Positions 8,581 to 17,976 of a stretch of DNA of 64,000 bases are shown in pieces. How positions within the stretch are numbered: the first letter of the stretch is position 1; every line of letters begins with the position of its first letter. Source of the DNA: Cellvibrio sp. UBA7671 (GTDB lineage Bacteria; Pseudomonadota; Gammaproteobacteria; Pseudomonadales; Cellvibrionaceae); assembly GCA_002483145.1 (NCBI GenBank), contig DLHJ01000014.1, forward strand, positions 62,001 to 126,000, written 5' to 3'. The notes beneath the pieces were generated by a model. The model was not told the DNA's origin, searched no databases, and saw only the letters and a list, made by a program, of their open reading frames with translations. The translations under genes and the position numbers were made by a program.

Positions 8581-10515
8581 ATGAACAACAATAAAGTAAA
8601 AAACCGATTTAAAAATATTTCACATCTTTCAATGAATGTATTGCCGACTGCTTTGTTATTGAATGCAATGCCGCTTTTTGCACAGCAGAATGCTATCGAG
8701 CAAATTATTGTTACGGGAACATACAACCCACTCACTATGGAACAAGTGTCATCCAGCTTGAGCGTGGTTGATCGGGAAATGTTGGGGCAATTGAATAAAA
8801 CCAATCTGGCCGAGGTACTGCAATCGATACCCGGCGTATTGATTGAGCGGCAGGGCGGTCCCGGTGGGTTAGCGGTGGCATCCATTCGCGGTGGAGAATC
8901 AAATTACACAGTAGTGATGATTGATGGCATCGCGATGAATGATCCAGGCAACAGCCGTGGTGGTGCATTTGATTTGGGCAGCATCAATGTGGATTCTATC
9001 GAGCGCATTGAAATAGTACGCGGCCCGCAGTCTGCTATTTACGGTGCGGATGCACTTGCCGGTGTTATTAATATTATTACGCTGCGCCCGCAACAGGGCC
9101 ATCAGCAATCGATATCTGCCAGTGTTGGCGATGAAGGTTTTCAGCAAGCGGGTTTTAGTGCGCTGGGTGCCGGTGATAAAACCGATTATGCAATTCAAGC
9201 GCGCGTGCGCGACTCGGGTGAGCCGGTTGAAGGAAGCAGGGCAGAAGACAGTGAAATTAATTTACGTTTGGGATGGCGACCAACAGACGCACATTCTATA
9301 ACCGCAAGCGTCCGCTATTTTGATGGTGACCGCAGCAGTTATCCAGAGCAAAGCGGTGGCCCGCAATTCGCTACATCCCCTGCATTGGACTACACCGACT
9401 ACACCGATAAAAGTGCAGCTCTGGGTTGGCAATTCCAGATCGCCGAACAATGGAAAAGCCATTTGCAAGCGACACATTACGAGCGCAGTGAATTATTTGA
9501 TTCGCCGGGTATTGCCCCTTACAACGCAATTCCTCCCAATGGTGCTGACACCGAATTTAAACGTCAGCAAATATCCTGGATAAACACCCTTGGCGAGCAA
9601 GGAAAGTTGTGGGCGAATGTCGGTTTGGAAAATCGTAAAGAAGAGGGCGATAGCCGCGGTTATCTGGATTTTGGTTTTGTAATTCCTACAGATTTTGCAT
9701 TGGATCGCTCCACCGACAGTGGTTTTATTGATATCAATGCGCAACTGAATGAAAAACTATTATTGCAGGCCAGTGTGCGCAATGACGATACCGATGGCTT
9801 TGGTGGCGAAACATCAAACAGACTGGGGTTGCGCTATCAATTATCTGAATCTATTGCGCTACGTGCGAATCGCGGTGACGGTTATAAATTACCGAGTTTT
9901 TTTGCTCTCGGGCATCCATTAGTGGGTAATGCAAATTTAAAACCCGAAAAAGTTGATAGTTGGGATGCAGGAATTGCATGGCAATTGTCAGATCAACTCA
10001 ACACCAGTATCGATTATTTTGCCAACGATTTTCGTGATCCCATTGATTTTGACAGCGAGCTTTTTACCAACGTCAATCGTGAGCAAATCAAAACCAGCGG
10101 TGTTGAGTGGCAAGCGCAATGGAGCAGCGTGGATAATCGTGTAGGGTTGCGTGGTAATGTGACCTATACAGATATTGATGTGAAAGATAGCGTTTCAGTT
10201 TTGACGGGTAGACCCCAATGGCGCGCGGGAATAGCAGCGCATTGGCAGCTCAGTGAGAGTTTGCGCACCAGCCTGGATTATCAGCAAGTGGGTGAGCAGT
10301 TCGCAACCAGTCAGCACACCGGTGATGCAACCTTACAAGTATTAGATGATTACCAACGGTTAGATGCCACTTTGTTTTGGTCGGTGAGTGATTCATTGGG
10401 TATGACTGTGTCAGTAGAAAATCTATTTGACAGTGCAGCGTCTACAGCTGTCGGTTTTCCGGCACCAGGTTTATTGTGGCGGTTTGGGTTACAGTGGAAA
10501 ACGGGACAGCAATAA
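8581..10515 (+). CDS. TonB-dependent outer-membrane receptor (BtuB/FepA-like)
   Basis: A 644-residue outer-membrane receptor that would import a scarce ligand using TonB energy. The N-terminus has a signal-peptide-like stretch (ALLLNAMPLFAQ, cut near residue 35) and then a TonB box-like IEQIIVTG. The plug domain follows (LAEVLQSIPGVLIERQGGPGG, VVMIDGIAMND, IEIVRGPQSAIYGADALAGVINIIT) and then a 22-strand-type beta barrel ending SVENLFDSAASTAVGFPAPGLLWRFGLQWK. Length and plug sequence recall BtuB and small siderophore receptors, but there is no cobalamin riboswitch or Fur box that I can see, so the ligand is open. An ATG at 8632 is a less likely start because it would lose the basic N-region. 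The gene sits directly after the PQQ/cytochrome protein, and the tonB-type gene at the window end could serve it. Confidence 0.88.
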   Translation: MNNNKVKNRFKNISHLSMNVLPTALLLNAMPLFAQQNAIEQIIVTGTYNPLTMEQVSSSLSVVDREMLGQLNKTNLAEVLQSIPGVLIERQGGPGGLAVASIRGGESNYTVVMIDGIAMNDPGNSRGGAFDLGSINVDSIERIEIVRGPQSAIYGADALAGVINIITLRPQQGHQQSISASVGDEGFQQAGFSALGAGDKTDYAIQARVRDSGEPVEGSRAEDSEINLRLGWRPTDAHSITASVRYFDGDRSSYPEQSGGPQFATSPALDYTDYTDKSAALGWQFQIAEQWKSHLQATHYERSELFDSPGIAPYNAIPPNGADTEFKRQQISWINTLGEQGKLWANVGLENRKEEGDSRGYLDFGFVIPTDFALDRSTDSGFIDINAQLNEKLLLQASVRNDDTDGFGGETSNRLGLRYQLSESIALRANRGDGYKLPSFFALGHPLVGNANLKPEKVDSWDAGIAWQLSDQLNTSIDYFANDFRDPIDFDSELFTNVNREQIKTSGVEWQAQWSSVDNRVGLRGNVTYTDIDVKDSVSVLTGRPQWRAGIAAHWQLSESLRTSLDYQQVGEQFATSQHTGDATLQVLDDYQRLDATLFWSVSDSLGMTVSVENLFDSAASTAVGFPAPGLLWRFGLQWKTGQQ

Positions 10516-10518
10516 TTA

Positions 10519-10545
10519 TGGATACCCGCGTTCGCGGGTATGATG
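10519..10545 (-). repeat. REP-like palindrome, copy 1
   Basis: ATACCCGCG (10522-10530), TT and CGCGGGTAT (10533-10541) form a 9-bp palindromic core. Read on the minus strand it matches the other copies (TCATCATACCCGCGAACGCG). It is in inverted orientation to copy 2, the usual paired layout of repetitive extragenic palindromes. It starts 4 bases after the receptor stop codon. Confidence 0.85.
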
Positions 10546-10573
10546 AAAGTGCAATCTGTTGGATGTTTCTTTA

Positions 10574-10604
10574 TTCGTCACTCCTGCGAACGCGGGAGTC
10601 CAGC
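10574..10604 (+). repeat. REP-like palindrome, copy 2
   Basis: TCGTCACTCCTGCGAACGCG leads a stem CTCCTGCG (10581-10588) / CGCGGGAG (10591-10598) with one T-G wobble, followed by TCCAGC. It is the inverted partner of copy 1, with about 30 bases between them. Both lie between the convergent receptor and DUF1566 genes. Confidence 0.85.
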
Positions 10605-10624
10605 ATTGTATATTTCTCACTTAT

Positions 10625-11224
10625 TTATTTTCTATTTCCACGCACCAAACGTAAAGGTAAGCGATCACCACGAAAGCCGTTGTAATAATTCGATGCACCT
10701 GTGGCAAAATCAACCGTTTGCGCATGTTCAGGATAATTTTGATAAGTGGATACGGACCAGTAGGGGGCTTCCAAGGTTAATTGAAAAATTTCAGGATTAA
10801 CTGTTGTTTTTTCGGCTGTGTTGGTTGCCAACGTCTTTAACTCATCAATAGTTGGCACTCGCCAGTCATCAAAACCACATAGCTTTTCAGTATTGGTTGC
10901 ATTGAGCAGGCTATTCCAGTCATCAAAAAAAATCGATCCAGTTTTTTCTGCACCATTGCCGCCCCAACGATAAACATTGTCTTTATCGTGAGCACTGGCG
11001 TCATCGGTTTTTAGTTCCCATGTTAAACCAGAAGTGAGAATAGTGGCGCAGCGTGCATGTGCGGTGACGGTTTTGCCTTGTGCATCCAATAATGTGTACG
11101 ATCTTTTGTCTGCTGAGGTTGATGCAGTCACAGGTTCAGTTGCATCGCAGTTTAAAATTAAAATATTGGTGGTAATAAAAATGGTTAGTGTTGCGGTTGA
11201 TTTCAATCGTTTTATCAAATGCAT
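10625..11224 (-). CDS. DUF1566 (Lcl C-terminal-like) putative lipoprotein
   Basis: A 199-residue protein with an N-terminal export signal ending in a lipobox-like LILNC (Cys near residue 26), so probably a lipoprotein. The body has the DUF1566 pattern: GLTWELKTDD, a tryptophan-rich core, CGFDDWRVPTIDELKTL, YWSVSTYQNYPEHAQTVDFATG and a terminal LPLRLVRGN. Members of this family are exported, and some carry adhesin-like (Lcl) C-terminal modules; the biochemical role is unknown. The start at 11224 has GAGG 9 bases upstream. It converges on the TonB receptor gene and is not obviously in an operon with the hemerythrin gene 143 bases upstream. Confidence 0.75.
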   Translation of the reverse strand: MHLIKRLKSTATLTIFITTNILILNCDATEPVTASTSADKRSYTLLDAQGKTVTAHARCATILTSGLTWELKTDDASAHDKDNVYRWGGNGAEKTGSIFFDDWNSLLNATNTEKLCGFDDWRVPTIDELKTLATNTAEKTTVNPEIFQLTLEAPYWSVSTYQNYPEHAQTVDFATGASNYYNGFRGDRLPLRLVRGNRK

Positions 11225-11366
11225 GGACTATACCTCTGTGTGGGCATTTTTATTATATAGCAAGCTGGTTGCTGTGCAGAAGGTGATTTTTAAGGGTGAC
11301 AATGTAGGGCTGTTGGGTAGTGCTGAGAGGAGCTTTAAGAGAATTCCTTTTCTCTTGAGGCCAATG

Positions 11367-11852
11367 TTACTTCTGGGCTAAAAGCTCTTCTTTGCGTTGT
11401 GTCAATTGTTCACCAAGGGCATACATGTCCAGTTTGCTCGCCTTGGCTTTTGGGAATATTTCATTTTGCTCTTCTTTCACGTGGTGCTTAACGTATTCAG
11501 AAAGTACTTTTACTTTAGCGTCATACATTTCGTCGTTCGGCTCACCTTCCTCTATTTGGGCAATTAGCTCTTTAAGCGTTGCGTGTTCCACCGTTGCTTC
11601 AGGAATTAATTCCTTGTCCTTTAAGGCTGCCTTTACTTGAGGATAGAAAATCTCTTCTTCGATTTGCGCATGCACTGTCAATTCAGTACAAATTTGGGAG
11701 ACTATAGCCTTCTTTTTGGTGGATGATTTGGCGCTTTCATATTGCTCAAATAACAAATCCACTGCTTTGTGGTCTGCTTTAAGCAATGCAGTAGCTTCCT
11801 GCGCCTTAGGGGCCTTCTCTGTGCTAACTGATTTCTTTTGTGCGGTTGCCAT
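11367..11852 (-). CDS. Hemerythrin HHE domain protein
   Basis: A 161-residue cytoplasmic protein. After a Lys/Ala-rich N-terminus it has a four-helix HHE hemerythrin-like domain with His/Glu metal ligands (LLKADHKAVDLLFEQYE, TVHAQIEEEIFYPQV, VEHATLKELIAQIEEGEPND, YVKHHVKEEQNEIFPKAK). Such proteins bind a di-iron centre and are linked to oxygen, nitric oxide or iron handling. ATG 11852 is chosen because GGAG lies 7 bases upstream; a longer frame from 11888 lacks a site. It is the last of four same-strand genes (SDR, catalase, alcohol dehydrogenase, hemerythrin) with a stress-protection theme. A 7-bp hairpin (AAGAGAA 11337-11343 / TTCTCTT 11350-11356) lies downstream without a T-run. Confidence 0.88.
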   Translation of the reverse strand: MATAQKKSVSTEKAPKAQEATALLKADHKAVDLLFEQYESAKSSTKKKAIVSQICTELTVHAQIEEEIFYPQVKAALKDKELIPEATVEHATLKELIAQIEEGEPNDEMYDAKVKVLSEYVKHHVKEEQNEIFPKAKASKLDMYALGEQLTQRKEELLAQK

Positions 11853-12011
11853 ATCAATCTCCAAGGTTTTGTTTAAGTGACAGCTCAAGTTCGAGCCTTG
11901 CTTATTTATAAGTCAATAGCGACGGCATCTCGGTGCTACACCTAACATACAGAGCGAAAAGTTTCTTACACTTATTGGTTCAATATAAATCCTGCTTTGC
12001 GCAATATTGCC

Positions 12012-13178
12012 TTAGGGTCGTAAGATGACTTTTCTGCAAGCATCTTCCTTCTTATCAAAAATTCGATAACCATCGGCGGCACTTTCAAGGCTTAGGCGAT
12101 GGGAAATAATAACTTCCGGATGTAAATCGCCTTTCAAGATATGTTCAATAAGGGTGGGCAAATATGATTGCACATGTGTCTGACCCGTTTTAAAGCTCAG
12201 GCCTTTCTCAAATACATCACCGAAGAGAAAACCATGGATAAAACCGGCGTATACGCCGGGCACGCTGATAGTGCCTCCACGCCTTACGGCTGCTATACAT
12301 TGACGCAGTGCTGCACCACTACTGCCTTCCATTTTTAAAGCAGTGAGGGCGGTTTCCAAGGTGCTTCCTTTTGCTTCAAAACCCACTGCGTCTATTGCCG
12401 CATCAACTCCACGATAGCCGGGTGTCTGTTCAATAATTGCGGATGCCGGGTCATCTATGTCATCAAAATTAATGGGAATGACACCATAATTACGCAGCGC
12501 GAAATCCAAACGGTATTGATGGTGATCAACCATAAAGATTTGCTGGGCGCCTAACAGACGAGCGCAGGCAGCGGCCATAAGTCCTACCGGGCCTGCACCA
12601 TGAATAACGACACTGCTGCCGGGGACAATTCCGGCGTTAAGGGCAGCTTGATATCCAGTCGGAAGAATGTCGGAAAGAAAAAGTACTTTTTCGTCATCCA
12701 TTCCTTCAGGGATTTTAAATGGCCCAACATTGGCTTTGGGCACGCGCACATACTCTGCCTGGCCACCCGGAATTCCACCGTAAAGATGACTAAAGCCAAA
12801 CAATGCGGCACCTGGTGGTATTTGTTTTTTATTAAGGATTGCACCGCGCCCAGTGTTAGTTGTTTCGCATGCGGCTTGCAAATTCATCGAGCAGAAAAAG
12901 CAGTTACCGCATGCGATGACAAAAGGAATTACCACGCGGTCGCCCTTTGCGACCGCCGTTACACCACTACCGACTTCTTCAACAATACCCATAAATTCGT
13001 GACCAAAAATATCGCCATCTTTAGTCTCGGGAATTTTTCCGCGATAAAGATGTAAGTCAGAACCGCAGATAGCAGTGGCAGTTACTTTCAAAATAATATC
13101 GTCAGCTTCTTGAATAACAGGGTCGGGCATATTATCTACCCGAACATCATTACTGCCGTGATAAGTGAGCGCGCGCAT
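12012..13178 (-). CDS. Zinc-dependent alcohol dehydrogenase (FdhA/threonine dehydrogenase-like)
   Basis: A 388-residue medium-chain dehydrogenase/reductase. The catalytic zinc site has [11 protein letters not shown] near residues 38-48 and [12 protein letters not shown]; the structural zinc loop is [15 protein letters not shown] (four Cys, about 91-105). The Rossmann motif [21 protein letters not shown] lies at about 180-200. Length and the segment after the zinc loop resemble the glutathione-independent formaldehyde dehydrogenase-like group often annotated as glutathione-dependent formaldehyde dehydrogenase. The natural substrate cannot be read from sequence. The start has GGAG 7 bases upstream. 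It lies 67 bases after katE on the same strand, so co-transcription with the catalase gene is likely. Confidence 0.87.
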   Translation of the reverse strand: MRALTYHGSNDVRVDNMPDPVIQEADDIILKVTATAICGSDLHLYRGKIPETKDGDIFGHEFMGIVEEVGSGVTAVAKGDRVVIPFVIACGNCFFCSMNLQAACETTNTGRGAILNKKQIPPGAALFGFSHLYGGIPGGQAEYVRVPKANVGPFKIPEGMDDEKVLFLSDILPTGYQAALNAGIVPGSSVVIHGAGPVGLMAAACARLLGAQQIFMVDHHQYRLDFALRNYGVIPINFDDIDDPASAIIEQTPGYRGVDAAIDAVGFEAKGSTLETALTALKMEGSSGAALRQCIAAVRRGGTISVPGVYAGFIHGFLFGDVFEKGLSFKTGQTHVQSYLPTLIEHILKGDLHPEVIISHRLSLESAADGYRIFDKKEDACRKVILRP

Positions 13179-13245
13179 AATGAATCTCCAGTCCAGTGAA
13201 ATTACTTACCCTTTTTTTCGTGCTTCATGCTTGCCGCCTCAGGTT

Positions 13246-15690
13246 TCACACCGGGCATGGATCTTTTTCCCGTTCAAATGAACGGTGTCCGGCTAACGCG
13301 TTTTTAAATTGCGTGAGCGATGCGTCCTGGATTTTTTCCTGGTCAACGATGACAGCTGGGTCGGGAGTGCCATCAGCAAAAGTTGAAGGAACGCCTGCTA
13401 CGGCTAACAATATCCCACCGCCAATTGAATATATCGGCTTACAGTGGCGATATTGTTGACGTACAAAATCGAGCGCGTCGGCGTTGTGTTGGAGTGAGCC
13501 ATCGCCCTGAACAATGATCACACCATCGTAGAGTACCGAAGGGCCTGCCTCTAATGTGATTTCAATATCCAGCGCGGCGCCATCGGCAGTTGTTACTTTA
13601 CCCAGACGGGTACCCACGAGCCTCGGCACGGCGCCATCTTTAAGCAAATCTTCGTAAAGAGTGGATACGCATTTTTGGTCAATACCATTACTGATTAGTA
13701 GCGCAACACGACGTGTGGCGATACCAGTAGTGCCCGGTCTGGTTAACAATGAGAGCGCAGGAGAGGGCGGATAAGTGGGAATTGGCAAATTGGATGCGAG
13801 TGGCATCGCCGGAGGAAGCTCAATACCCAAACCATCTGCAACGCTACCGGCCAATAACTCATTCACATTGACTAATAGGGAAAGGACGCGCGCGCGGATG
13901 GCCGGCGTTTGTACGCGTGTCAGTTCAAAACGAAATGCATTGATAATGTGGGTTTGCTCTGCGGGTGATTGGCTTTGCCAAAATAATCTTGCCTGCGAAT
14001 AGTGATCGGAAAAAAGTTCGGGATTCCCACGCACCTTATCTTCTGCGATTGGTTCTGGATAACTTTTGTAACCCGACATTCCCGCCTGGAACGGGCATCC
14101 ACCTGCAAGCGAATTTGGCTCGTAGTTAACGCGACCGCGATTGATCGCTTGGCGATGCATGCCATCACGTTGATTATTGTGCACTTGTGCTACAGGTGAA
14201 TTGATTGGAATTTCGTGGAAGTTTGCGCCTCCCAAGCGACTAATTTGTGTATCAACGTAGGAGTGAATTCTGCCTTGCAATAGTGGATCATTCGAGAAAT
14301 CGATTCCCGGTACAACATGCGCGGTACAAAACGCGACTTGCTCGGTTTCTGCAAAAAAATTATCCGGATTTCGATTCAATACCATTTTCCCAACCGGTGT
14401 AATCGGAACCAATTCTTCCGGCACTAATTTGGTAGGGTCGAGCACATCAAAAGGAAACGTGTTCGCGGTATCTTCTGTAAATATTTGTAGCCCTAATTCA
14501 TATTCCGGAAATACACCTGCTTCAATGGCTTCCCATAAATCGCGGCGATGAAAATCCGGATCGGCGCCAATAATTTTGGCCGCTTCGTCCCACACTAATG
14601 AATGCGTCCCAGCCAAGGGTGTCCAATGGAATTTACAAAATACCGACTGACCTTCAGCGTTGACCAAACGAAAGGTATGTACACCAAACCCTTGCATAGT
14701 GCGATAACTGCGCGGAATAGCGCGATCAGACATTTGCCACAACAGCATATGTGTTGATTCCGGCATCAGCGAAACAAAATCCCAAAAGGTATCGTGTGCG
14801 CTCGAAGCTTGTGGCATAGCGTGATGCGGCTCGGGTTTAACCGAATGCACAAGATCCGGAAATTTCATCGCATCCTGAATAAAAAACACGGGAATATTAT
14901 TGCCGACTAGATCCCAGTTGCCTTGATCGGTATAAAATTTCACTGCAAAACCGCGTACGTCACGTACTGTATCAGCAGAGCCACGTTCACCGGCAACCGT
15001 TGAAAAACGTGTAAACACCGGCGTGCGTTTTCCTTCTGCACTAAAAGGCGCCGCCGTAGTAAATTCTGTTAACGCGCGATAGGATTCAAAATAGCCATGC
15101 GCAGCAGAGCCTCGCGCGTGAACTACACGTTCCGGAATGCGCTCATGGTCAAAGTGAGTAATTTTTTCACGCAGAATAAAATCTTCCAGCGCTGTTGGGC
15201 CGCGTAATCCAATTTTTAATGAGTGTTGGTTGTCGGCAATTCTCACACCTTGATTCGTTGTTAACGGCTGATTACTGCTATCAACTCTCACGCGGTCCAG
15301 GGAATCCACGGTAGGGTTTGATCCTGGAAAAAGTATTCCTTCACCTGTTTTTGGTGAAGCAATAATTTCTGAAGATGTACTGCTACCGGCTGCGGGGGAG
15401 GTAGGCTCAACTATCGCTCCGGTAAGGGGAGTGCGCGAAGCTTCGCCATACTCATGTGGCTTATTAAGATTCGATGATATTTTTTCAGCCAGCTCCTGAC
15501 CTCCTAGTGTTTTGTCTAACAAGCGTTGCTTAACTGGATCATCTGATCCAAGTGTTTTTGGCGGTTGGTTGGTTGAGGGTCCAGAAACGGTACTTAAGAC
15601 AGAGCCTGCACCTGCTGTATCTTTATAGGTGTCACTGGATTTATCTTTTTTACTGACTTTACTGTCATTTGTTTTTGAAGAGTTGCTCAT
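13246..15690 (-). CDS. katE: Catalase HPII (large-subunit, GATase-like C-terminal domain)
   Basis: An 814-residue large-subunit catalase that dismutates hydrogen peroxide. The heme site has the active His in [12 protein letters not shown] (about residue 192), the distal Asn in VGNNIPVFF and the proximal Tyr ligand in [15 protein letters not shown]. The C-terminus (about 655-800) is the flavodoxin/class I amidotransferase-like domain specific to HPII catalases ([22 protein letters not shown]). The N-terminal ~120 residues are Ser/Lys-rich and longer than in E. coli KatE (753 residues in total). ATG 15690 has AAGGA upstream. It is followed by an alcohol dehydrogenase and preceded, 163 bases upstream, by an SDR gene; such genes are often under the general stress sigma factor, but no clear box is seen here. 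Confidence 0.95.
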   Translation of the reverse strand: MSNSSKTNDSKVSKKDKSSDTYKDTAGAGSVLSTVSGPSTNQPPKTLGSDDPVKQRLLDKTLGGQELAEKISSNLNKPHEYGEASRTPLTGAIVEPTSPAAGSSTSSEIIASPKTGEGILFPGSNPTVDSLDRVRVDSSNQPLTTNQGVRIADNQHSLKIGLRGPTALEDFILREKITHFDHERIPERVVHARGSAAHGYFESYRALTEFTTAAPFSAEGKRTPVFTRFSTVAGERGSADTVRDVRGFAVKFYTDQGNWDLVGNNIPVFFIQDAMKFPDLVHSVKPEPHHAMPQASSAHDTFWDFVSLMPESTHMLLWQMSDRAIPRSYRTMQGFGVHTFRLVNAEGQSVFCKFHWTPLAGTHSLVWDEAAKIIGADPDFHRRDLWEAIEAGVFPEYELGLQIFTEDTANTFPFDVLDPTKLVPEELVPITPVGKMVLNRNPDNFFAETEQVAFCTAHVVPGIDFSNDPLLQGRIHSYVDTQISRLGGANFHEIPINSPVAQVHNNQRDGMHRQAINRGRVNYEPNSLAGGCPFQAGMSGYKSYPEPIAEDKVRGNPELFSDHYSQARLFWQSQSPAEQTHIINAFRFELTRVQTPAIRARVLSLLVNVNELLAGSVADGLGIELPPAMPLASNLPIPTYPPSPALSLLTRPGTTGIATRRVALLISNGIDQKCVSTLYEDLLKDGAVPRLVGTRLGKVTTADGAALDIEITLEAGPSVLYDGVIIVQGDGSLQHNADALDFVRQQYRHCKPIYSIGGGILLAVAGVPSTFADGTPDPAVIVDQEKIQDASLTQFKNALAGHRSFEREKDPCPV

Positions 15691-15853
15691 AAAAATATCC
15701 TTACAAAATATTGCATTGATCGAAAGGGATGTTTATCCACGCGGATTTATCGATATAAATCCGGTGGAATGGGTAAGGACAATGAAGCTGGAAAACAGGT
15801 AGCCTGAACAATATTGGCTGAAAATTTATCTGTTTTTTTGCCATGATTAAAAC

Positions 15854-16756
15854 TCATGGCAAATGCGCCCCTCCAGTAACCCCGATAACTTCGGCAGTGA
15901 TGTAACTGGATTCCTGGGATGCAAGAAAGACAAAGGCCGGTGCTACTTCTGCGGGTTGCCCTGCGCGACCGATGGGAACTTTGTCTCCAAAATGTTGGAG
16001 TTTTTCATCGGGTTGGCCTCCACTTTGTTGCAATGGTGTCCACACCGGACCCGGAGCAACGGCATTCACGCGAATGCCTTTTTTAATTAACATTTTTGCC
16101 AAACTTTTGGTGAACGCGGTGATTGCACCTTTGGTGGATGCGTAATCCAATAACCCGGGTGATGGCTGGTAAGACTGGATTGAGGTTGTATTGATAATGC
16201 TGGCCCCGGGGGGCATATGTGGCACAGCAGCTTTGGTGATCCAAAACATAGCAAACACATTTGTGGCATAGGTTTGTGTAAATTGTTCGGTAGTTAGATT
16301 TTCCAACTCTTCAACAAATTGTTGCTTGCCCGCATTGTTCACCAGAATATCAATTGATCCTAATGCTTCGACTGTTTGCTGAACGAGCGTTTTGCAAAAA
16401 ACTTCGTCGGTAATATCACCTGGGACCGCAATGGCTTTTTGCCCTGCTTGTTGGATCATATTCAAGGTTTTCTGGCCGTCGATTTCTTCGCTGGGTAAGT
16501 AATTGATGGCGACAGCGGCACCTTCGCGTGCAAATGCAATTGCCACCGCGCGGCCGATACCAGAGTCGCCCCCGGTAATAAGTGCCTTTCTCCCCGAGAG
16601 ACGATTTGCGCCACAATAACTTTCTTCGCCATGATCAGCTTGCGGTTTTAAAATGGCGTCCAATCCGGGTTCCGGTTGTCGGTCGTCGGATTTCCCTTGC
16701 GCTTTGGGGTATTGGGAGCGCGGATCTTGCATAGTGTATTGATTGAAGTTCGACAT
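15854..16756 (-). CDS. Short-chain dehydrogenase/reductase (YghA-like)
   Basis: A 300-residue NAD(P)-dependent oxidoreductase of the YghA/general-stress-protein-39 type. After an N-terminal ~45-residue extension typical of the group (QDPRSQYPKAQGKSDD) come the Rossmann motif TGGDSGIGRAVAIAFAREG, NNAG (about residue 141), a catalytic Ser in INTTSIQSY and the YxxxK pair in YASTKGAITAFTK. It ends in ITAEVIGVTGGAHLP. The substrate is unknown; homologues respond to stress or reduce aldehydes and ketones. A strong AGGAGG ribosome-binding site lies 5 bases before ATG 16756. It is the first gene of the minus-strand stress group and is divergent from the AEC carrier gene. Confidence 0.9.
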   Translation of the reverse strand: MSNFNQYTMQDPRSQYPKAQGKSDDRQPEPGLDAILKPQADHGEESYCGANRLSGRKALITGGDSGIGRAVAIAFAREGAAVAINYLPSEEIDGQKTLNMIQQAGQKAIAVPGDITDEVFCKTLVQQTVEALGSIDILVNNAGKQQFVEELENLTTEQFTQTYATNVFAMFWITKAAVPHMPPGASIINTTSIQSYQPSPGLLDYASTKGAITAFTKSLAKMLIKKGIRVNAVAPGPVWTPLQQSGGQPDEKLQHFGDKVPIGRAGQPAEVAPAFVFLASQESSYITAEVIGVTGGAHLP

Positions 16757-17013
16757 AATACCCTCCTGAAATTGCTAACAGATGCGAGGAGGTTGTTCTC
16801 AAACCAGTACATAATCTGTGCGGTGAGTAACTCAGTACAATATTTATGCGGGATTTCGCTATTTGATTTAAATCTTGCCTCAGTTATAGTCAGTAGCCTC
16901 TATCCAGTCATTTAAATCATTTAATCAGGTCAATTAGTTTTAATACTGTTCTTGCTCTCCGCTTATTTATGGGATTTGCGAGTTGGCTACCTGTCCTCTG
17001 CCGCAGAATATTC

Positions 17014-17907
17014 ATGTCAAATATCGCCGTTGTTGTTATCGCGTTGATCATTGGATTGTTATTACAACGAGCCAAACGGTTTCCTGAAAACGCCGCATCT
17101 ACCTTAAACCTTTACGTGATTTATGTTGCTTTGCCTGCGTTAATTTTGGCGGAGATTCCCAAGCTGTCGTTTAGTCATGAGGCATTGATTCCAGTTGTTG
17201 CCGCCTGGGTAATTATGTTGCTTAGTGCATTATTGACATGGTGTACGGCACGGCTGATGAAATGGTCGCGCGCGTTAACCGGTGCATTAATGTTGTTGGT
17301 GCCTTTAGGTAATACCGGATTTGTCGGCATTCCACTTATTGAGGCGCATTTAGGTTCTAAAGCAATTCCCTATGCGATTCTTTATGACCAATTGGGTACG
17401 TTTGTGGCCCTGAATACTTATGCAATTGTGGTTGCCTGTTATTACTCGTCTGGTTCTACCTCTGCAGTAAAGATTTTGCGCAGCATTCTGATTTTTCCAC
17501 CGTTTATTGCACTGATTTTGGCCTTTGCAGCGAGTGCATTTGTATACCCGGAATGGTTGGCGGAGGCGCTCGCGAGAATCTCATCTACACTTGTACCTGT
17601 GGTCATGGTTGCCGTGGGTTTGCAGTGGCGTTTGACCCTTAGTCAGGAGTATTTATCGCCGCTAATAGTGGGCTTGGTGTATATCCTGTTGGTCTCGCCT
17701 GCGCTGGTCTGGTTGGGATTGTGGTTGTTGGGTATTGAAGGATTGGTTGCCCAGGTGGTGATATTGGAAGCGGCCATGCCCGCGATGATTTCGGCAGGTG
17801 TGTTAGCGATAAGCCATAATTTGGTACCGCGGTTTGCATCATCTTTAGTGGGTTACAGTTTGCTGATCGGCTTGGTCAGCGTATGGCTGTGGCGATTGGT
17901 GATTTAG
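17014..17907 (+). CDS. AEC family transporter (auxin efflux carrier-like)
   Basis: A 297-residue inner-membrane protein with about ten hydrophobic segments and the AEC fold. The first half begins MSNIAVVVIALIIGLLLQRAKRFPENAASTLN and continues with VYVALPALILAEIP and GNTGFVGIPLIEAHLG. The second half repeats the motif with EAAMPAMISAGVLA. Family members export or exchange small carboxylates or malonate-like compounds; the substrate here is unknown. The start at 17014 is preferred because the family begins just before the first membrane helix; an in-frame ATG at 16969 would add 15 residues. The ribosome-binding site is weak for both. The HD-GYP gene follows after about 70 bases. Confidence 0.85.
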   Translation: MSNIAVVVIALIIGLLLQRAKRFPENAASTLNLYVIYVALPALILAEIPKLSFSHEALIPVVAAWVIMLLSALLTWCTARLMKWSRALTGALMLLVPLGNTGFVGIPLIEAHLGSKAIPYAILYDQLGTFVALNTYAIVVACYYSSGSTSAVKILRSILIFPPFIALILAFAASAFVYPEWLAEALARISSTLVPVVMVAVGLQWRLTLSQEYLSPLIVGLVYILLVSPALVWLGLWLLGIEGLVAQVVILEAAMPAMISAGVLAISHNLVPRFASSLVGYSLLIGLVSVWLWRLVI

Positions 17908-17976
17908 TAACCGGTTAAAAAACAAAACTCTAAAAATTATTCAGTTAAAAATCAATTGCACGGATGGTTTTTATGT

